This document shows, piece by piece, positions 19,734-33,600 of a stretch of DNA of 64,000 nucleotides. The position numbers and the translations under genes are program-made. Source of the DNA: Hemibagrus wyckioides (lineage: Eukaryota; Chordata; Actinopteri; Siluriformes; Bagridae); the NCBI RefSeq assembly GCF_019097595.1, contig NC_080726.1, positions 11,258,205-11,322,204 of the forward strand, read 5' to 3'. How positions within the stretch are numbered: position 1 is the first letter of the stretch; every line of letters begins with the position of its first letter. The notes beneath the pieces were generated by a model. The model saw nothing but the letters and a program-made list of their open reading frames with translations. It was not told where the DNA came from and ran no database searches.

Positions 19734-20265
19734 GTGAAGCAGCTTTTTCGCTTTTAGAAAGAACTTTTTGCAACAAAAAGCTGCATTGAAGCAATGTTTA
19801 ACTATGCATCTATATGATGAATAATCAGAAGGAAAAATTTTGGACCAATTTATCTGGTGAAATGATTGGCTCAGCCTGTGCAGAGGGATAATCTTGCTGC
19901 TTACTTGATGTCAGGGACTTTTACAACAATCTCTAAAAAGTGGAAGTTCTATCACACCGTATATATGAAATTGTTACAGGAATTGATTAATAATTTTTAA
20001 AAGTGTTTTCATATGCTTGTTCATTCAGATGAAGTCACCATGGATAGGGTGAGGGATTTTTTTTTAGAACATTATCTCAGGGTGTTATTTTGCTTGTTTC
20101 CATATATTGAAAAAATAACTATAATCATGTAGTCTGAAAAGAAAAGAAAAAAAGCCCATTAAAGCAAAGTAATCACTTTTAACTGTTACAATTTCTTAGA
20201 AATAAAAGCTACAGGAACTGTGATTAGAGAATTATGTTTTTCAAATTGAAATATGGAAATAAAGT
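19734..20265 (+). terminator. FAM181B: FAM181B 3' UTR with polyadenylation signals
   Basis: AT-rich sequence after the TAA stop. AATAAA occurs at 20201-20206 and again at 20258-20263, giving a 3' UTR of about 0.5 kb. Further AATAAA words at about 20455 and 20902 could serve longer isoforms. Confidence 0.55.
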
Positions 20266-21686
20266 CATATTTTATAGAGCAATTTGCCGCTTTCATATTC
20301 AGAAAGATGCTTGGCATCCTCATGCTTTCCTCATAAAAATCTGTCAGTAGTAGGTTTTATATAAAATTCTTGCTTAGTAGCTTGTTCTCTTGGCTCTCTG
20401 CAGTACTGAGTTCATGTTATTATTATTAAGTATATATATATTCCTTTAAATTTGGAATAAAAGCAAATCTAAAAGACTGGAAGTAAAGCTTCTTAGACGG
20501 GGACTACAAAGTGGATCTTGGATTATCACTACAGTCTAACTTTGGTTTAGGATAGAATATGAGAGTAGATATCGGATATTTCAAACTCGAGTACAAATCT
20601 GAGTCCAAAATATAACACATTTTAATGAGTAGTGAAATATAGTGATATAGTTCTTTATATGGCAGAATGTATTCGGAACTTATAAATTGTTGAAAGCACT
20701 GACAACTTGCTTTATTGTAAATAACCTCAAACTGTCAAAAGAAAGCAACTAAAAGATTGTGTGTTAGGTTCTTACACTTGACTGCTCTCTTGCTCTATTT
20801 CACTTCACCTGATATGAGCAGTAGGAGCAATATGATTGCAGAACTGACAGTAAAGTGAAGAAAGTGTAAAAATTCTGCTTGTTCAGAATGTAATAAGGCA
20901 CAATAAAGCTGGTCTTTATTTCTCCCATAATCCCATTTTCCTCTGGATTTACTTTGTGGCTACTGGTGAATATTCTACAGTATTAGGAATATGTAGGAAA
21001 GTAGGAACTGCACTTTTTAAACTGGATTGCTGTATATAACGTTCATGAACATATAGCTCCCTCTACAGGCTCCAAGTTAAAGTTTATATCATTGCATAGT
21101 ATTTCACTCACTGCTTGTCCGGTTTAGTGTTCACCACACTTGCAATGTATAATTCTGTCTTCTATGTTTTAAAAGTGAATGAATGTAGATCATTAAAAAT
21201 GAGAAATTAGATTATTTACAGGCATAGTTAAAAATGACGAACAACGATTAATATAACCTCTAGTATTTTTTTTATTCCTTACCTAGTCCTGGTCATTAAA
21301 GATTAAACATTTAATATTTATTTTTGATATTTTTTTTTTGCTGTATCAACAGGACAGATCAGAAAAACATTCATTCTTTATAAAACACATATGGCCTAAA
21401 AAAAATTCCATATTGAACAGATGGTGTGTTTTAATAGAATTTAATAGCATTTTGCAGATGCCCATATCCAGAGTGACTAACAGAAGTACTGTAAATAAGT
21501 CTATTTAAACATAAAAACTCTAAATATTCTTTTATTAAGAAGAAGAAGAAGAAGAAGAAGAATACATAATACCTGATTTGGTGACAGGATACCTTTAGAT
21601 GTAGAACCTGTCTGCCAAAGCTAGCACACCTTTTAATGCTAATGATAAAGAAAGTGGTTTTGATTGTTGTGGTAAATTTAACATGT

Positions 21687-21990
21687 TTCATTCATTCATT
21701 CATTCATTCATTCATTCGTACATTCATTCATTCATTCATTGACTTTTTTATTCTGTCAGGATTGCAGATTGCACTGTGGCAAAGTGGGAGCAAATAGAGC
21801 TGATGGGAGCCCAGTCATTGCTGGGGGCCATGAACACACATTTTCAAACACTCACACGTTTAGTGTACCCAATCAACCTAGCTACAATTTTTGGGAGGTT
21901 TGACGGACCAATAGAACCTCGAGGAAACCTGTAGAAACACTGTGAGAAACTGAAGCACATCAATGCTCCTCACTGCACCATCATGCTGCC
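21687..21990 (-). mobile_element. tRNA-headed SINE, minus orientation, with (ATTC)n tail
   Basis: Read on the minus strand it starts with a degenerate ggcagcatgatggtgcagtg head, passes the inverse of ttagtgtacccaatcaacct and tttgggaggtttgacgga, and ends in TGAA units (ATTC on this strand, 21687-21740). This is the layout of a very common teleost SINE. The copy is old, with many substitutions in the promoter region. The plus-oriented element at 41398-41634 belongs to the same type. Confidence 0.75.
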
Positions 21991-22186
21991 TTTTACACAT
22001 TTGGATTTAGACAATACAGTGCAGGAAGTAAATGGAAAAAGAAGGATGTAAAAAAAAAAAAAACCCAATGTATCTATTACTGTACATATGAGTAATGGAA
22101 ACAATTAACTTCCATTTCAACACTTACGTTAAATCATGTAAATGCAATTGTGTGGTCAGCAGCCACAAATAACGCTGCACATTATA

Positions 22187-22226
<40 letters not shown>

Positions 22227-23124
22227 TGAGTAATAGATGTGTTGGATAGCCTGCAGGTCTAAGTGGCCAGATTAAGCTTTAAATCACCTCTATTCTCCCA
22301 GTGTCTCACTCTTTACTCAATGCAGGAATTATTATACTATATATAAGGCAACACAGAGGTGCTGTTTGCCTGATTCAAGCCCTATTTCCATAGCAGTTAT
22401 ATCTGATTTGACCTAATTTAATGTCACGCCATTTTTTTTTTTTATCACCTTGAATATATTTATTAACCCCTTAAATCGTCAAAAGGTCCAAACATTCATC
22501 AATCACTCGTAACTACCTACACTGTTAGAAAAGAGATACATAGAAAAGAGTGCTTCCCTGTCAGGGAGTTGCTTTACAAATATGAAAACTACTCCAAAAA
22601 AATTCAAGAACACTTTTTATTAATGTGTTTTTGAATACCATTTAAATACTGTAGAGTATTAATGAGACAAGATGAAAAACTGAATAAAAGGCCATGAGTT
22701 TAAGTTACAGGAAAATATTGGTGCACATTGTATATATTTAAAATGTTATTTTTATTATAAGCATTTGATGCTGGTCGGTTATTTGAATAATCGTCAAAGT
22801 AGTGAATGAAGAAAATGAAAGACATGGGCTACGAAGCCCTCTAAAAATAAAAAGCCATGTTTCCTTGTTGAGTTGTAACTGAAACAGAAGTGAAAAAGGT
22901 TCTCCTGGAACAGGAAGAGAGTGAGCCCTTGCAGTGCACAAAAGGGGTGAGAGCTTTGAACTCATTGTCATGTTCATGAAACCAGCTTGCTTTGTGACAT
23001 GCTCATGCCAGAAGTAACCATTAGAAGATGGGCAATTTGTGGCCATGAAGAGATGCACATGATCAGCAACAATGCTTAAATAAGTCTGATGAAGAAGATG
23101 ATGATGATGATGATCTGGCTATTC

Positions 23125-23425
23125 TCAGCTGACCTGTCTCATCAACAAGGCATTTTTGTCCCCAGAACTGTTACTCACAGGATAATTTTTTTCTTTATTG
23201 TACTATTCTGAGTAAACTCTAGAGACTGTTGAGTATGAAAGTCCCAGGAGATCAGCAGTAGAAATGCTTAAACCAGCCCGTCTGGCACCAACAATCATGC
23301 CAAAGTAAAAATGACTAAGATTTTGTCACCATAATGGTATACATTATGCTTGATAGGCATGATTTTATGCATTGTACCACATGATTGGCTAATTAGGAAA
23401 TTGGACTAAATATATAATTGGACTA
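23125..23425 (-). mobile_element. Tc1-like transposase N-terminal fragment
   Basis: The minus strand of 23225-23300 reads as a helix-turn-helix of the fish 'GARRAGLSIS..TADLLG' type (here from ggtgccagacgggctggttt and onward). The flanking ccacatgattggctaattag at about 23378 and the upstream block are also known parts of that element. Ends and catalytic domain are missing and the frame is broken. Confidence 0.65.
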
Positions 23426-24851
23426 AAATTGATGGGCTGTTATAGAGAACTAGGATGAGCAGAATAAGCTGAGGGAGGTTATGGAGATCAGGTGCTTGTT
23501 TTTGTAAGGGTTTACAGTGCAACCTTTAAATGATCATATATATGCATTACAGTATATTTATTTCACGTCACTATTTTTGACAACATGCTGCAGTACCTTT
23601 CTTTTACACAAGATGACAGTATTGTAGTTTTGGCCTCACTCCTGTTTGCGCATTAAATTATCATGTTCCTCTCTATTAGTTTGATGCACATCTATTTGAA
23701 TCAAAACACATGATATGTGCACAGGCCATGCCACATTTACACATTTCAGAAATAGGTGTTTACTATACTCAACATAAAACAAAATCCTGAATCAGACATT
23801 GGTAATTATAGTAGAAATAAGATATATTAGTTTGTAATACGTATGCAATACTAAAGACTAATACATTCAGCGTATTTTATTCTTCAGTGTTTTCTGTTAG
23901 GATGGCCTGCTTTGACTAATAAAACATGCCTGCAACAGTCCCAGTCCTCTTTACACTGCAGTAATTTTCTTTTCTTACTGATTTACTGATATTGTTTTTC
24001 TTCATAAGATACCAGATGCAGTACAAAAGCAGAGAATTTAAGATGAAGCTAGGGTTGAGATCCGTGTTGCAGTTTTACAATTCTTCACATCGCACTAAAC
24101 CGTAAGTGACAATAAAATATACCACACTTGACCTCCTGTCGACTCAGACATTTGTTCACGGTGTCATTGTGGCTATGGTGTACAGTGCAACATGACTCTC
24201 CTCCACACTCACACAACCTTCTCCATCTCCTTCCTATCACTGCCTGCTAGATAAAGTGTAAAGCCTCTGTGTTGGAATCAGTGTGTGATCTAATATGTAT
24301 TCCAAAACACAGATTTCAGTATAGTGGTTTATATGTATGCTAAACCAATATCCAGCTGTCCTGTTGGTATAAATAGTTCTTTTGTCAAAAGGATACATTG
24401 CCTCTGAAATTGACTGACACAAAAAGCATTTATGCAAATATTATAAATCTTTTCCCTTAAAGCCATTTTCTCCCTGACAGTGTCACACTACACTTATTCA
24501 CACCCACACCGTATGTATATACATAGCTACTCTGTTTTTAGAATCCACTAAATAACTGACAAGAAAATAGTGCATGGAGTTCAGCTATACTTTTTCCGAT
24601 CCAATCAAAACATAAAGCTCAATGAGAAATCTTTTAATGTTAAAAACCTGTGCTGTGCTGTGTTGTGCTGTGATGATGATGATGATGATGATACTTATGA
24701 TGACAGTGATGAGGTGACATAATGAGAGCAGAATTATGGGAATTATGGCACATGTCTACACGCTCTGCTCCTGAAATTGAAGGTCAGCTAAACATCAAGA
24801 ACATCCTTATGTGGAAAAGGGAATAATGAGCCAAACAGGGAACCTGTTGAC

Positions 24852-24886
<35 letters not shown>

Positions 24887-25080
24887 TATATATTTAAAAA
24901 AATATATATATATAATATATATATTAGCTTTTTGTATTCTAAATATATAGTAAATACAGTTGACTGTATTTGCTATATTATTGTAAGTATTTATTAAAAA
25001 GTCAGTTGTCAAACTGCTTGGATCTGATATGAATTTAGAATTGTGTGACTGATTATGCAGTTGTTTGCAGACAGACCTCT

Positions 25081-25257
25081 TTACATTTACATTTCTGGCA
25101 TTTGCCCTTATCCAGAGGGACTAACATTTTATCTCATTTTATTCAACTGAGCAATTGCACAAGGGCCCAGCAGTGGTAGTTTGGTGGACCTGGGATTCAT
25201 CCTCACATCCTTCCAATCAGTAGTCCAACACCTTAACCACTAAGCTACCACATCCCA
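25081..25257 (-). mobile_element. SINE, V-SINE/Mermaid-like, minus orientation
   Basis: Inverted copy of the family at 8255-8435: tttacatttacatttctggc (tail), cccttatccagagggact, then the inverted agggcccagcagtggtag and ccttaaccactaagctacca (head). It stops 4 bp before a Tc1-like element, so one may have inserted at the edge of the other. Confidence 0.75.
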
Positions 25258-25261
25258 CAGA

Positions 25262-25816
25262 CACTACCAGTCAAAAGTTTGGACACACCTTTTAATTCAA
25301 TGTTTTTTGTTTAGGGATTTATTTTCTACATTCTAGAACAATACTGGAGATTTCAAAACTATGAAATAACACACATGGACTTAAGTAATCCAAATGTAAT
25401 GACAACAAAAAACAGTCCGTTGTTATTTTAAGACACGAAGGTCAGGTGTTCTGGAATAGTTCTTGTGAGAACAGTATTGTCAAGTGCATTTTCAAAAGCC
25501 ATCAAGCTCCATGATGAAACTAGCTCACATGAAGACCATCCCAGTAAAGCAAGACCAAAACTTACCTCTGCTGCAGAGGAGAAGTTCATTTAGAGTTACC
25601 AGCCTCAGAAATCACCAATTAACAGCACCTCAGATTAGAGCCGTTATGAAGGCTTTACAGAGCATCAGTAGCAGACATACCTCAATATCAACTGTTCAAA
25701 GGACATTATTGTGTATTTCGGCCGTCTTCAGCATTGTTTTACAATGTAGAAAGAAATAAACATCAGGAAAGACCATGGGATTAGAAGATGTGTCCAAACT
25801 TTTGACTGGTAGTGTA
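25262..25816 (+). mobile_element. Non-autonomous Tc1-like element, complete ends (copy A)
   Basis: The inverted ends are cactaccagtcaaaagtttg at 25262 and caaacttttgactggtagtg before 25815. Within its 555 bp, 25490-25720 encodes the second helix-turn-helix of a Tc1-like transposase (SSSMMKLAHMKTIPVKQDQN, then TAPQIRAVMKALQS and STVQRTL), but there is no DDE domain. A near-identical copy that has lost both ends sits at 62903-63376. Confidence 0.88.
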
Positions 25817-27364
25817 TAGTATATACACTCAAAGGTTGGTCATTTGAACAGAAGACTGGTCATTTAAGTGTTTTATTATTATACGATTTAATGTTCCTTA
25901 CTCTTATCATTTGTTTTTTTTAATATCATATTTATGTACACTGATATGAACAATTACTTAACATATTAAGCTAATCATTGTTTCTCATTTATATGTTTTT
26001 TGCAGCCTGACAAAGATCCAGCTGGGTCTTCCATCAGCTGCCAAAACACATCCTGCTAGAGCATTTCTGACAGCTTTTCCATCTTCCTTATTATCAACAA
26101 GTATTTGACATTTATCTACCTTTCTGCTGTGTTGTGTTCTGTACATCTACAGTGTAACATTGGTAGAAACAATTCAGAAACTGTTTTCTTTCAAGAAGCA
26201 AATCTTCACTGAAACACAAGTGATGGTAGAAGGGTTATACCCAGATGTACTGTGTGACATTGCTACAGGTATTATTGCTACGATGTGACCAATTTTCATT
26301 ACTGAGGTACAAGTGAGTCTAAAGCACAATTTTGAAAATATGCTTGGTGTTGTGTTTGGTTTTCATTGCTGTAAAATGAATAGCTGTTAAATATTATACT
26401 GTGTTCAGTTATGACTGGATAGATGGTTGTTTTTTTTTCCTGTTGTAATCAGATCTCCTACATTCACATAGCAGTGAATAAAATCTAAAGCACCTTGGTG
26501 ACCAACTTTAAGATACCTCACATTTCTCTTCTTTTAGTAGATACAAATATACAAATGTTGTCATCCTGTTTACTTCTTCTTCTGCTTCTTCTTCTTCTTC
26601 TTCTTCTTCTTATTTTCAAAATAATCTTTTGTAGAGCTTTTGGCTACAGGCAGTCAACAGCCAGAGGGGAGAATTTCAAACTCCTTGTAAACTGGCTGGC
26701 ATCATTCAGTATAGCTTGAGTCGTCCTGTTTGTCTAACAGGTCACGCTTATTCTAGGGGGCAGTAATGATGAAGGTTTGGTACTACAGCCAATCATGTGA
26801 CTGTTGTTCCTACCAGCCTGATATATGAATATCTGCATATTAGTAACTTTTGTACAGTCTAAACTCTCAGTACAATACAGTTGTGCATATGGAAATTGGA
26901 CAAATGGCTGAATCAAAGCTACTTCTATAGTTACAACACTGAGCTATTTGTACAGTTCAAGGTTTCTTCATCTCACAAAGTAGAGATAATAGCTCATATT
27001 TGCATTCCTTTGCCAAATGACATTAGCAATACTGAAAACATGACAGATTACACACTTGGTAGACAGAAAAACAGGAATAATAAGCAATATGAGTCTTCTG
27101 TCATGGAATCTGGTGACACTCGTTAAATGCAGAAATACTGCAATTACTGTAATCGCAGGCATCCTCTGCTCTGGGGCTTGAAGGTCAACTAAACATCGTG
27201 AACATCATTATGTGGAGCAGGCTGTAATGAGAAGTAAAGTATGTTCATAATGTAGATGAGCTTTGCTACAGTTCTGAAACCATAATCAAGACATTTACAG
27301 TAGAATTATGTAGATTAAAAATGGAAAACAACCAAATCTAGCACTCAGCATATACAATGCTCTG

Positions 27365-27620
27365 CATACGCCTCCCACCTTCCAGCGGCAGGATCCCATG
27401 CTCTCATTGCCATGGCTCGGGTTTGATTCCTGGGCAAGGAGCTAACTCAGCCACTGAAAAGTTAACTCTCAGTGCCAGTCTCAAGCCCGGATAAAAGGGG
27501 AGGGTTGCATCAGGAAAGGCATCCAGCATAAAACGTGTGGCAAATCAAAAAACATGAACTAAATGATCCACTGTGGTGACCCTGATCCGGGATCAGCCGA
27601 AAGAACAACAACAGCAACAA
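27365..27620 (+). mobile_element. Retroposon with RTE-type 3' end
   Basis: Contains a B-box-like word (ggctcgggtttgattcctgg) and the LINE-type tail gggttgcatcaggaaaggca...ggcatccagcataaaac, then gtggtgaccctgatccggga and an imperfect (AACA)n end. This 3' end is typical of fish RTE LINEs and the SINEs that borrow it. Truncated; no reverse transcriptase frame is present. Confidence 0.6.
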
Positions 27621-28573
27621 TAGTAAGTATACAATGCTCTGAATGACATGTTTATTACTTCACTGTGTCTTTTTAAGTTTTGCACTACATATTTCCTTCA
27701 AAGTGGCATATATTCTCCATCACATCTTAGTCTGATTTATGACTTTCTTCCATACCCGTAGTACTAAAACCAAAATGAAAACCTAACTTGCAAATGATGT
27801 CCCCATGTCCCCAGGAAAAAGACCAGTGCAATAACCCAGACGAGTCCTCTGAGAGGAATAATAACCCATAAGAATGCAGAAAATCCCATTTGCCATCATA
27901 GACTTCTCTCACATAATTACCAGAGCCACCTCTTCTCAAAGGTGAAGGACTCTCTCTCCTGCGCACTCCAAGATGTGGGACAATTTAATCTCAGGTGGGA
28001 AACCATGTACGAAACTGCCTTATGTCTTAAACAACTTCCCATCAACTGACTCATTCACGGATATTTTTCAGCTGCAAAATTATCCATTAACAGAGGAAAG
28101 ACAAAAACGTTTACATGGACATGTTGGCATGCAAATTGTATCTAGTTATTCATGCCTGTGAATATGTGCGTTGTAATATTTGTTTTTTTCATGGTTTTGA
28201 TGCAGCATCTGTTTTACTGATGGAGTGTTTCACTGGATGTTTAAGAAATGATAGAACAAAAATCAACTGGGAGTTTCTTTGTTTGCCGTGTCTTATTGTT
28301 TTCAAAATAGCCATGTTCAGCTTATTGAGATCACTTACTTTTTGAACAAGTGGTGACCTTCACATTCAATTAATTGTTTAATGAAATTTGTATTTTCTAA
28401 AATTTATTTTTAAAGTGAATGTTATTTCAGGTCTTTCAGCATGCAGTAATACATTACTGCAATCTCCATTCTAAATTTCTGTGTACATATGATCTGTGTC
28501 TGTATCTGTTTAGTGCTCCAAATATTCATATCTGCATCTGTACTGAGATTTAAACCAGAATTGGGTAAGCTTG

Positions 28574-28574
<1 letters not shown>

Positions 28575-28645
<71 letters not shown>
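28575..28645. repeat. (ATT)n microsatellite
   Basis: About 23 near-perfect ATT units. It explains the poly-Leu, poly-Asn and poly-Ile frames seen on the two strands here. Confidence 0.97.
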
Positions 28646-30009
28646 CATTAGTATTAAGCCTGGCATTTTGTTGTCCAAATGAACAGAAATAAATAGTAAA
28701 GCTCCTAAGAGTATCTGTAATTGCACCCATTTGGAATGCATTACGTGTTCAATCCTCATAATGTATCTTTTCTCAGTTTCCATGTCCTATCTAACGATGT
28801 CAGCAACCTACCTCTATATGTCCATAATTGGTTGGGTCCTTGCTTTAATAAAAAGTGTAATGTTATAGCCGGGGGACAGACATTACCATTTGGTTATCCA
28901 ATGCCTTTTATTTCATATACATTTTATTTGTTTACTTGAAGGAGCAGTTTGCGGTTTTTAGATCCCCCTCTGGTGGTGAATAAAACCTCGAAATGCAATT
29001 AATAGAGTAATTGATAAGATTTTCTCCTTCCCTTCTTCCTAACATCCCTACCCATTCTGTTGAAACTACACATGCCTGTTAAAGAAAGAGAAAGAAAAGA
29101 GAAATAGCAACTAGATCTTTGAAATGATCCTGTATGTTTAAAATAAGTTCAGCTTGTATTTAAAATGTACATATTACACCTTAACATTAGGCTGTTTAAC
29201 AGTGTTTTGTTTATTATTTTGGCCTAGATATTTCCCCAAATGATTTTTCTCCTTCAGAAATAATCTGACCTAGATCCACTACTTTAACTGGCCTTTCCCC
29301 TGCTTTACACAACAGCAACGTTAGCAGTCATTTAGCAGTTTTTTTTTGCTGCCCTAGAGTGGAAGATAAAGAGCCAGCTTTAGACAGAGCTAATAAAGCA
29401 GCAGATCTCTCAGGTAAAAGCTTGAAGGGAGTGGAAGCTGAAACCAAATCGGAAGAGCTGGCACAAAACTAAGGAGCCAGCATGTATAGATCCCTGTAAC
29501 TCTCTAGAAACCCATCTTGGCTCTATGACTGAAGGACCCTGACCTTGAGCTGAGTAGGTAGCTGCTGCATGTCCGAGCCCTGGATCAGATTAAAAAAGTT
29601 GGAGTTCTGGATGAAAATCAGAATAGACTAAATAAACAGACTAAAACTAGACTGCATTCAAGATGAATAGACTTCTCCTTCTCTTCCTTGTGCTTGTTAT
29701 TTATTGACTTAAATCAGAAACCTTCCCAGCAGTCCAATAGAAAATCTCTTGCTTGACAGATGAAGACTGCTTAAGATGAACTTCTTATCCTTTGCTGAAA
29801 ACATCCTTCCAGTAGGAATTTTTTGAAAGGCTACTGGCTAAACCCTTTTACTGAGTTGGCATTAAAATATCTTTTCAGTAACTTAGACACTATAGTTCCC
29901 TAAACAGAGAATGCTTCTCTAAACTTGACCATGATCATGTGACGTATGTAGATATATAAAGCAAGTGGGTCAAGCTGCTATCCTTTGGAAGCTATTTGGA
30001 GGAAAATGT

Positions 30010-30610
30010 GTGCTTGTGTTGTACCTTGACTGAACAGGATCACCAATCTTTATTGATGATGTAACTCAGTCTACAGATTGGCCAAAAACCTTCTGGCAAT
30101 GCAATTAGGTGGAAATTTATCATTCAGCAAAACAATGACCCTCAATGCAATCTCAACACAATGAAGGACTTCTTCAGGGGAAAAAAGTAAAAGGTTTTAG
30201 ACAGGCCAAATCAATTACCAGACTCAATTGAGCAGCATTTCACTTCCTGAAGAGGAAGAGGCAGAGGACTGAAGGGATAAACCCTCCCAAATAAACAAAA
30301 AATTAGCACTTTTACAAGCATGGGAAAGCATCACAAAAGAAGAATGCAACAGTTTTGTGGTCAGTGGGTCATCAGTTTGAAGGAGTTATTGCAAGAAAGT
30401 CATATGTAAGAAAATATCACTTTAATTTTCTTGAAGTCTATCTGTTCCAATATAATTCCCCACCTAAACTGAGTGTTCTGCCACTAAAGGTGCCATGTTC
30501 TAAGCTGTTTAACACATCTAGATGTAAGTATTACGAAAGGTGTCATTTCATATTCATATTTTGTCCTCAAACCCAGATATCTTCACTCTACCGAGTAAGC
30601 TGCTTGCTCA
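30010..30610 (+). mobile_element. Tc1-like transposon 3' half, heavily decayed
   Basis: Across shifting frames the plus strand encodes remnants of a Tc1 catalytic domain. These are an NNDPQCNLNTMKDFF-like piece (counterpart of DNDPKHT), VLDRPNQLPDSIEQHF (counterpart of WPSQSPDLNPIEH) and VGHQFEGVIARKSYVRKY (the C-terminus). The 3' non-coding part, ccactaaaggtgccatgttc and aacacatctagatgtaagta, also matches this class. Many frameshifts; inactive. The 5' half is not recognisable. Confidence 0.72.
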
Positions 30611-33600
30611 CAATTGATAATACGTAACGTATTATTTCATACACGTTTCTTTTATATGTTTAGAATTTGCTTCACTTTACCTGCACTAGATAACAGTGTT
30701 TTTTTGTTTTTTAGACAACATGCATCAATATGATATTTTGATGCCTTTCAAAAACCTTTGAAGGCACTGGTTTCCCATCTATAAAGGTTTAGATCACCTG
30801 CACTCTGACTCATACTGGCTCCTGAGCCCTATTTCATTTCCATCACAGACCCACTGAGGAGAAATCCTCCCTTTTTATGCAGCGGCATAAATTTAGGCTG
30901 CATGAATCTGTCGATACTGTAAGCCTCATGAGCCTTGCCACTTTGCAAGCTATATTGAGGCTGCATTCAGGAGGCTTTTCCTTTGCTCCTACACTCTTTT
31001 TTAGATATAAGAATGAACCCCAATACTTCCTTTGCACATTGTGTTGAAGTAGATTACTGCCCCAGTACAGCCTCTGCATGCCACAATGCTTTTTCAGAGT
31101 AATCCGTCTAAGACTCTGATAGTGCATAGTGTAATCCTTCCTCATTAGTGCAGCCATTGCCATGGTTTCTGCCATGAAATAAGAACAGATGCATATGAAC
31201 ATGGCAAAGCCGTGACTTCGCAACTGATCAGTCACTTTATTGGCTTGGGTGCGGGATGAATGTTAAAGAAAAGACACTAAAAATAATAGAAATATTATAT
31301 TTTCTAAAACAGAGCAATAGGGACTGTATAAGGGGTCACTAAGCATATGAGACTAAGATACTTGTCTATATCTGTAACTGATCAGTGATTATGATTAGAA
31401 TTGTCCCTCCTGGAATTTATCAGATCTGAATAACAAATGATAACACACATATTGGTCCTGCCTTTATTTTATTTTATTAGTTTACTGCAAACACTTCTCT
31501 AAAAGTGAAGTTTAGAAGTTAGTACTAATTTTTGGTCAGCTATTTGATAAATGAAAATCCAAAACAGAAAAATGCTGCTTTCTTATATATCCAATTTCCC
31601 AAGTTACAGAAAATCCAGATGAAAGATATTGTCTTAACAAGGGCAATATCTTATAATTTCCCTTTACCTGTGAAATATTCAAACAGTTGGCATTTTCTTT
31701 TGGACTAACAGTTGAACTGCAATTGATGAGACTGTCAGTCTCAAGGAGAGTACTGAAAATGAAGTCCAAGTAGCTTTCGAAGGAAAAAAAAACATTAGGT
31801 AATATAATTTCATAATTTAGGAATAGGGTGTGAAATTACATCCAAGAGATTGGACATTTCAGTGAGTGCCGCTGCATCAACAGTACTGTGGAGGTTTTAG
31901 AAGGGTTGAATACTTTGCAAGGCACTCAGTTGTTGAAGGATGTGGTAAAGGTCAATTTTAACAATTGTTCTTAGCAATAAAACTAAAACATTGGGCAATT
32001 ATTTATTTTAATAATTTAAATTATTTTTAAATTATTTTCGTAATAGTGACATGAAACTCCAATGCTTCTTAGGATAGGCTAGGTATACACACACACACAT
32101 ACACACACACACACAACACAAGTTCATCTTTGAGTATATTAACATATTAACAGAGAGTGTGATAAAGGTCTGCCCTGCGTTTTATTATGAAACTGTTATT
32201 ATTCCAAAATTATAGTTGAAACACTAAAACACATAGTTTCACTCTTGAGGTTAGTAAAATAGAATATTTATTAATAAAATGACTCTTAATTCAGATATGC
32301 GTTTCCGTTTGTGTAATAAGGAAGACGCTGGAGAGTGCTGCGGATCCGTTAACAGCGTTTTTTCAAGAATTAGTGTGAGAGTTCATAGTAAGTTTAAACA
32401 AGCAAGCAAACAAGGTTAGCAACAAAGGCAGAACCATAATGAGAAACCAAGAGGACAAGCAAAACAGTAAACACAGACAATACAAAACAAGAGCTAGGAC
32501 AGATATGGAAATATATGACAGGATGACAGTGATGGATTCTGTGAGCGGAGAAAAAGCTTTCTACAGGATACTAAAAATTCCTCTTCAATATTTCATGCCA
32601 CTTCTCATGGCACATGAAGGTGTGCTTGTAATGTTTCTTAATAACTCACACTTATAAATAGTCCATGTTAATAAGCAGTGACATTAAAATGAGATTTATT
32701 CTCGTGGGACGAGCAATGCCGGAGTAGAAAATTATCCCCGGATTGGCATTTAGAGTTTAATCTAATCAGGGTAGACACCATGGAGGCCTGTAAAGCAAAG
32801 CAGAGAGCAAATGAAGACGGTTCAAAGTTTGAAATGAAATGGACACATATACTGAACTCAGTTTTCACCCACATTCACGATCACACACAAGACTCAGGGC
32901 TAAAACAGAGTAGTTTTATTATACAGGATTCAAAAATGTAAATTATATACAGACCAATATTATTATGCTTCTCTTCTTCTATTATTGTAGGTAGAATATT
33001 GAATCACATTGAGCTGTAGCATTGTGTCCTCAAAGGTATTGCTGTATAACAGCATTTCAGAAACAAGGTTATTTCTAGCTAATTTTTGCTCCTGCATGTG
33101 CTGCATTGGGATTGCAAGACCCGCTACCTTTTCGTGTCCACCAAAGTTCTTTAGAAATGTAAATTTAGTCACAATTGCTTTTCCATTTGCATGCTTATCT
33201 CTGTGAATCTGTTTATATGTGCAATGTACTGTATATGCATAATTCAGATCTTAATCTTTGTCTGATTTGAGTCATCTTGTGTTTAAATCTAATCTGATAA
33301 ATATAACTTAATAGTTCTCAGTTTAATCTCAAAATGTATTCACATACAAAGGACATCTAAATGGTATGAATGTGTTTGCTGGATTTACACCTGGCTATGT
33401 GAATCCTACAGGAACAGTAAGACCCAGAGAGACAATATTGACAATGAAGTGGGACAGGTATTAATCAAATAGAAACAAATCCTTGTATTCAGTGCAGGCA
33501 CTATAGCAGACGGACACCAAGGAGAGAGGTAAGACTCCACAGGCTTCATCAAGGGGCCAGAATTGATGCAAGGACAGAAAGGACGATTCATTATGTACCT

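Larger units (their letters stand above)
20266..25080. other. Start of the gene desert downstream of FAM181B
   Basis: No supported gene. It contains a minus-strand SINE (21687-21990), a GAA run (21538-21560), CA/GA dinucleotides (about 22190-22227), a Tc1-like helix-turn-helix fragment (23125-23425), GAT runs (23095-23113 and 24674-24692) and a long TA-rich tract (24857-24930). The remainder is unremarkable AT-rich DNA. Confidence 0.6.
25817..30000. other. Gene desert segment
   Basis: No supported gene. Recognisable parts are a TTC run (26573-26610), an RTE-type repeat (27365-27620) and a long ATT array (28575-28645). The region 29270-29560, containing agagccagctttagacagag, is repeat-poor. 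Short frames at 27727-28345 show no domain or family resemblance. Confidence 0.55.

Noticed and set aside
25484..25759. 91-codon frame as a host gene
   Set aside because: It is the helix-turn-helix remnant of a Tc1-like element, repeated at 63019-63330.
30843..31235. 130-codon minus frame as a gene
   Set aside because: No domain, no family resemblance and no splice or promoter context; more likely a non-coding block that happens to be open.
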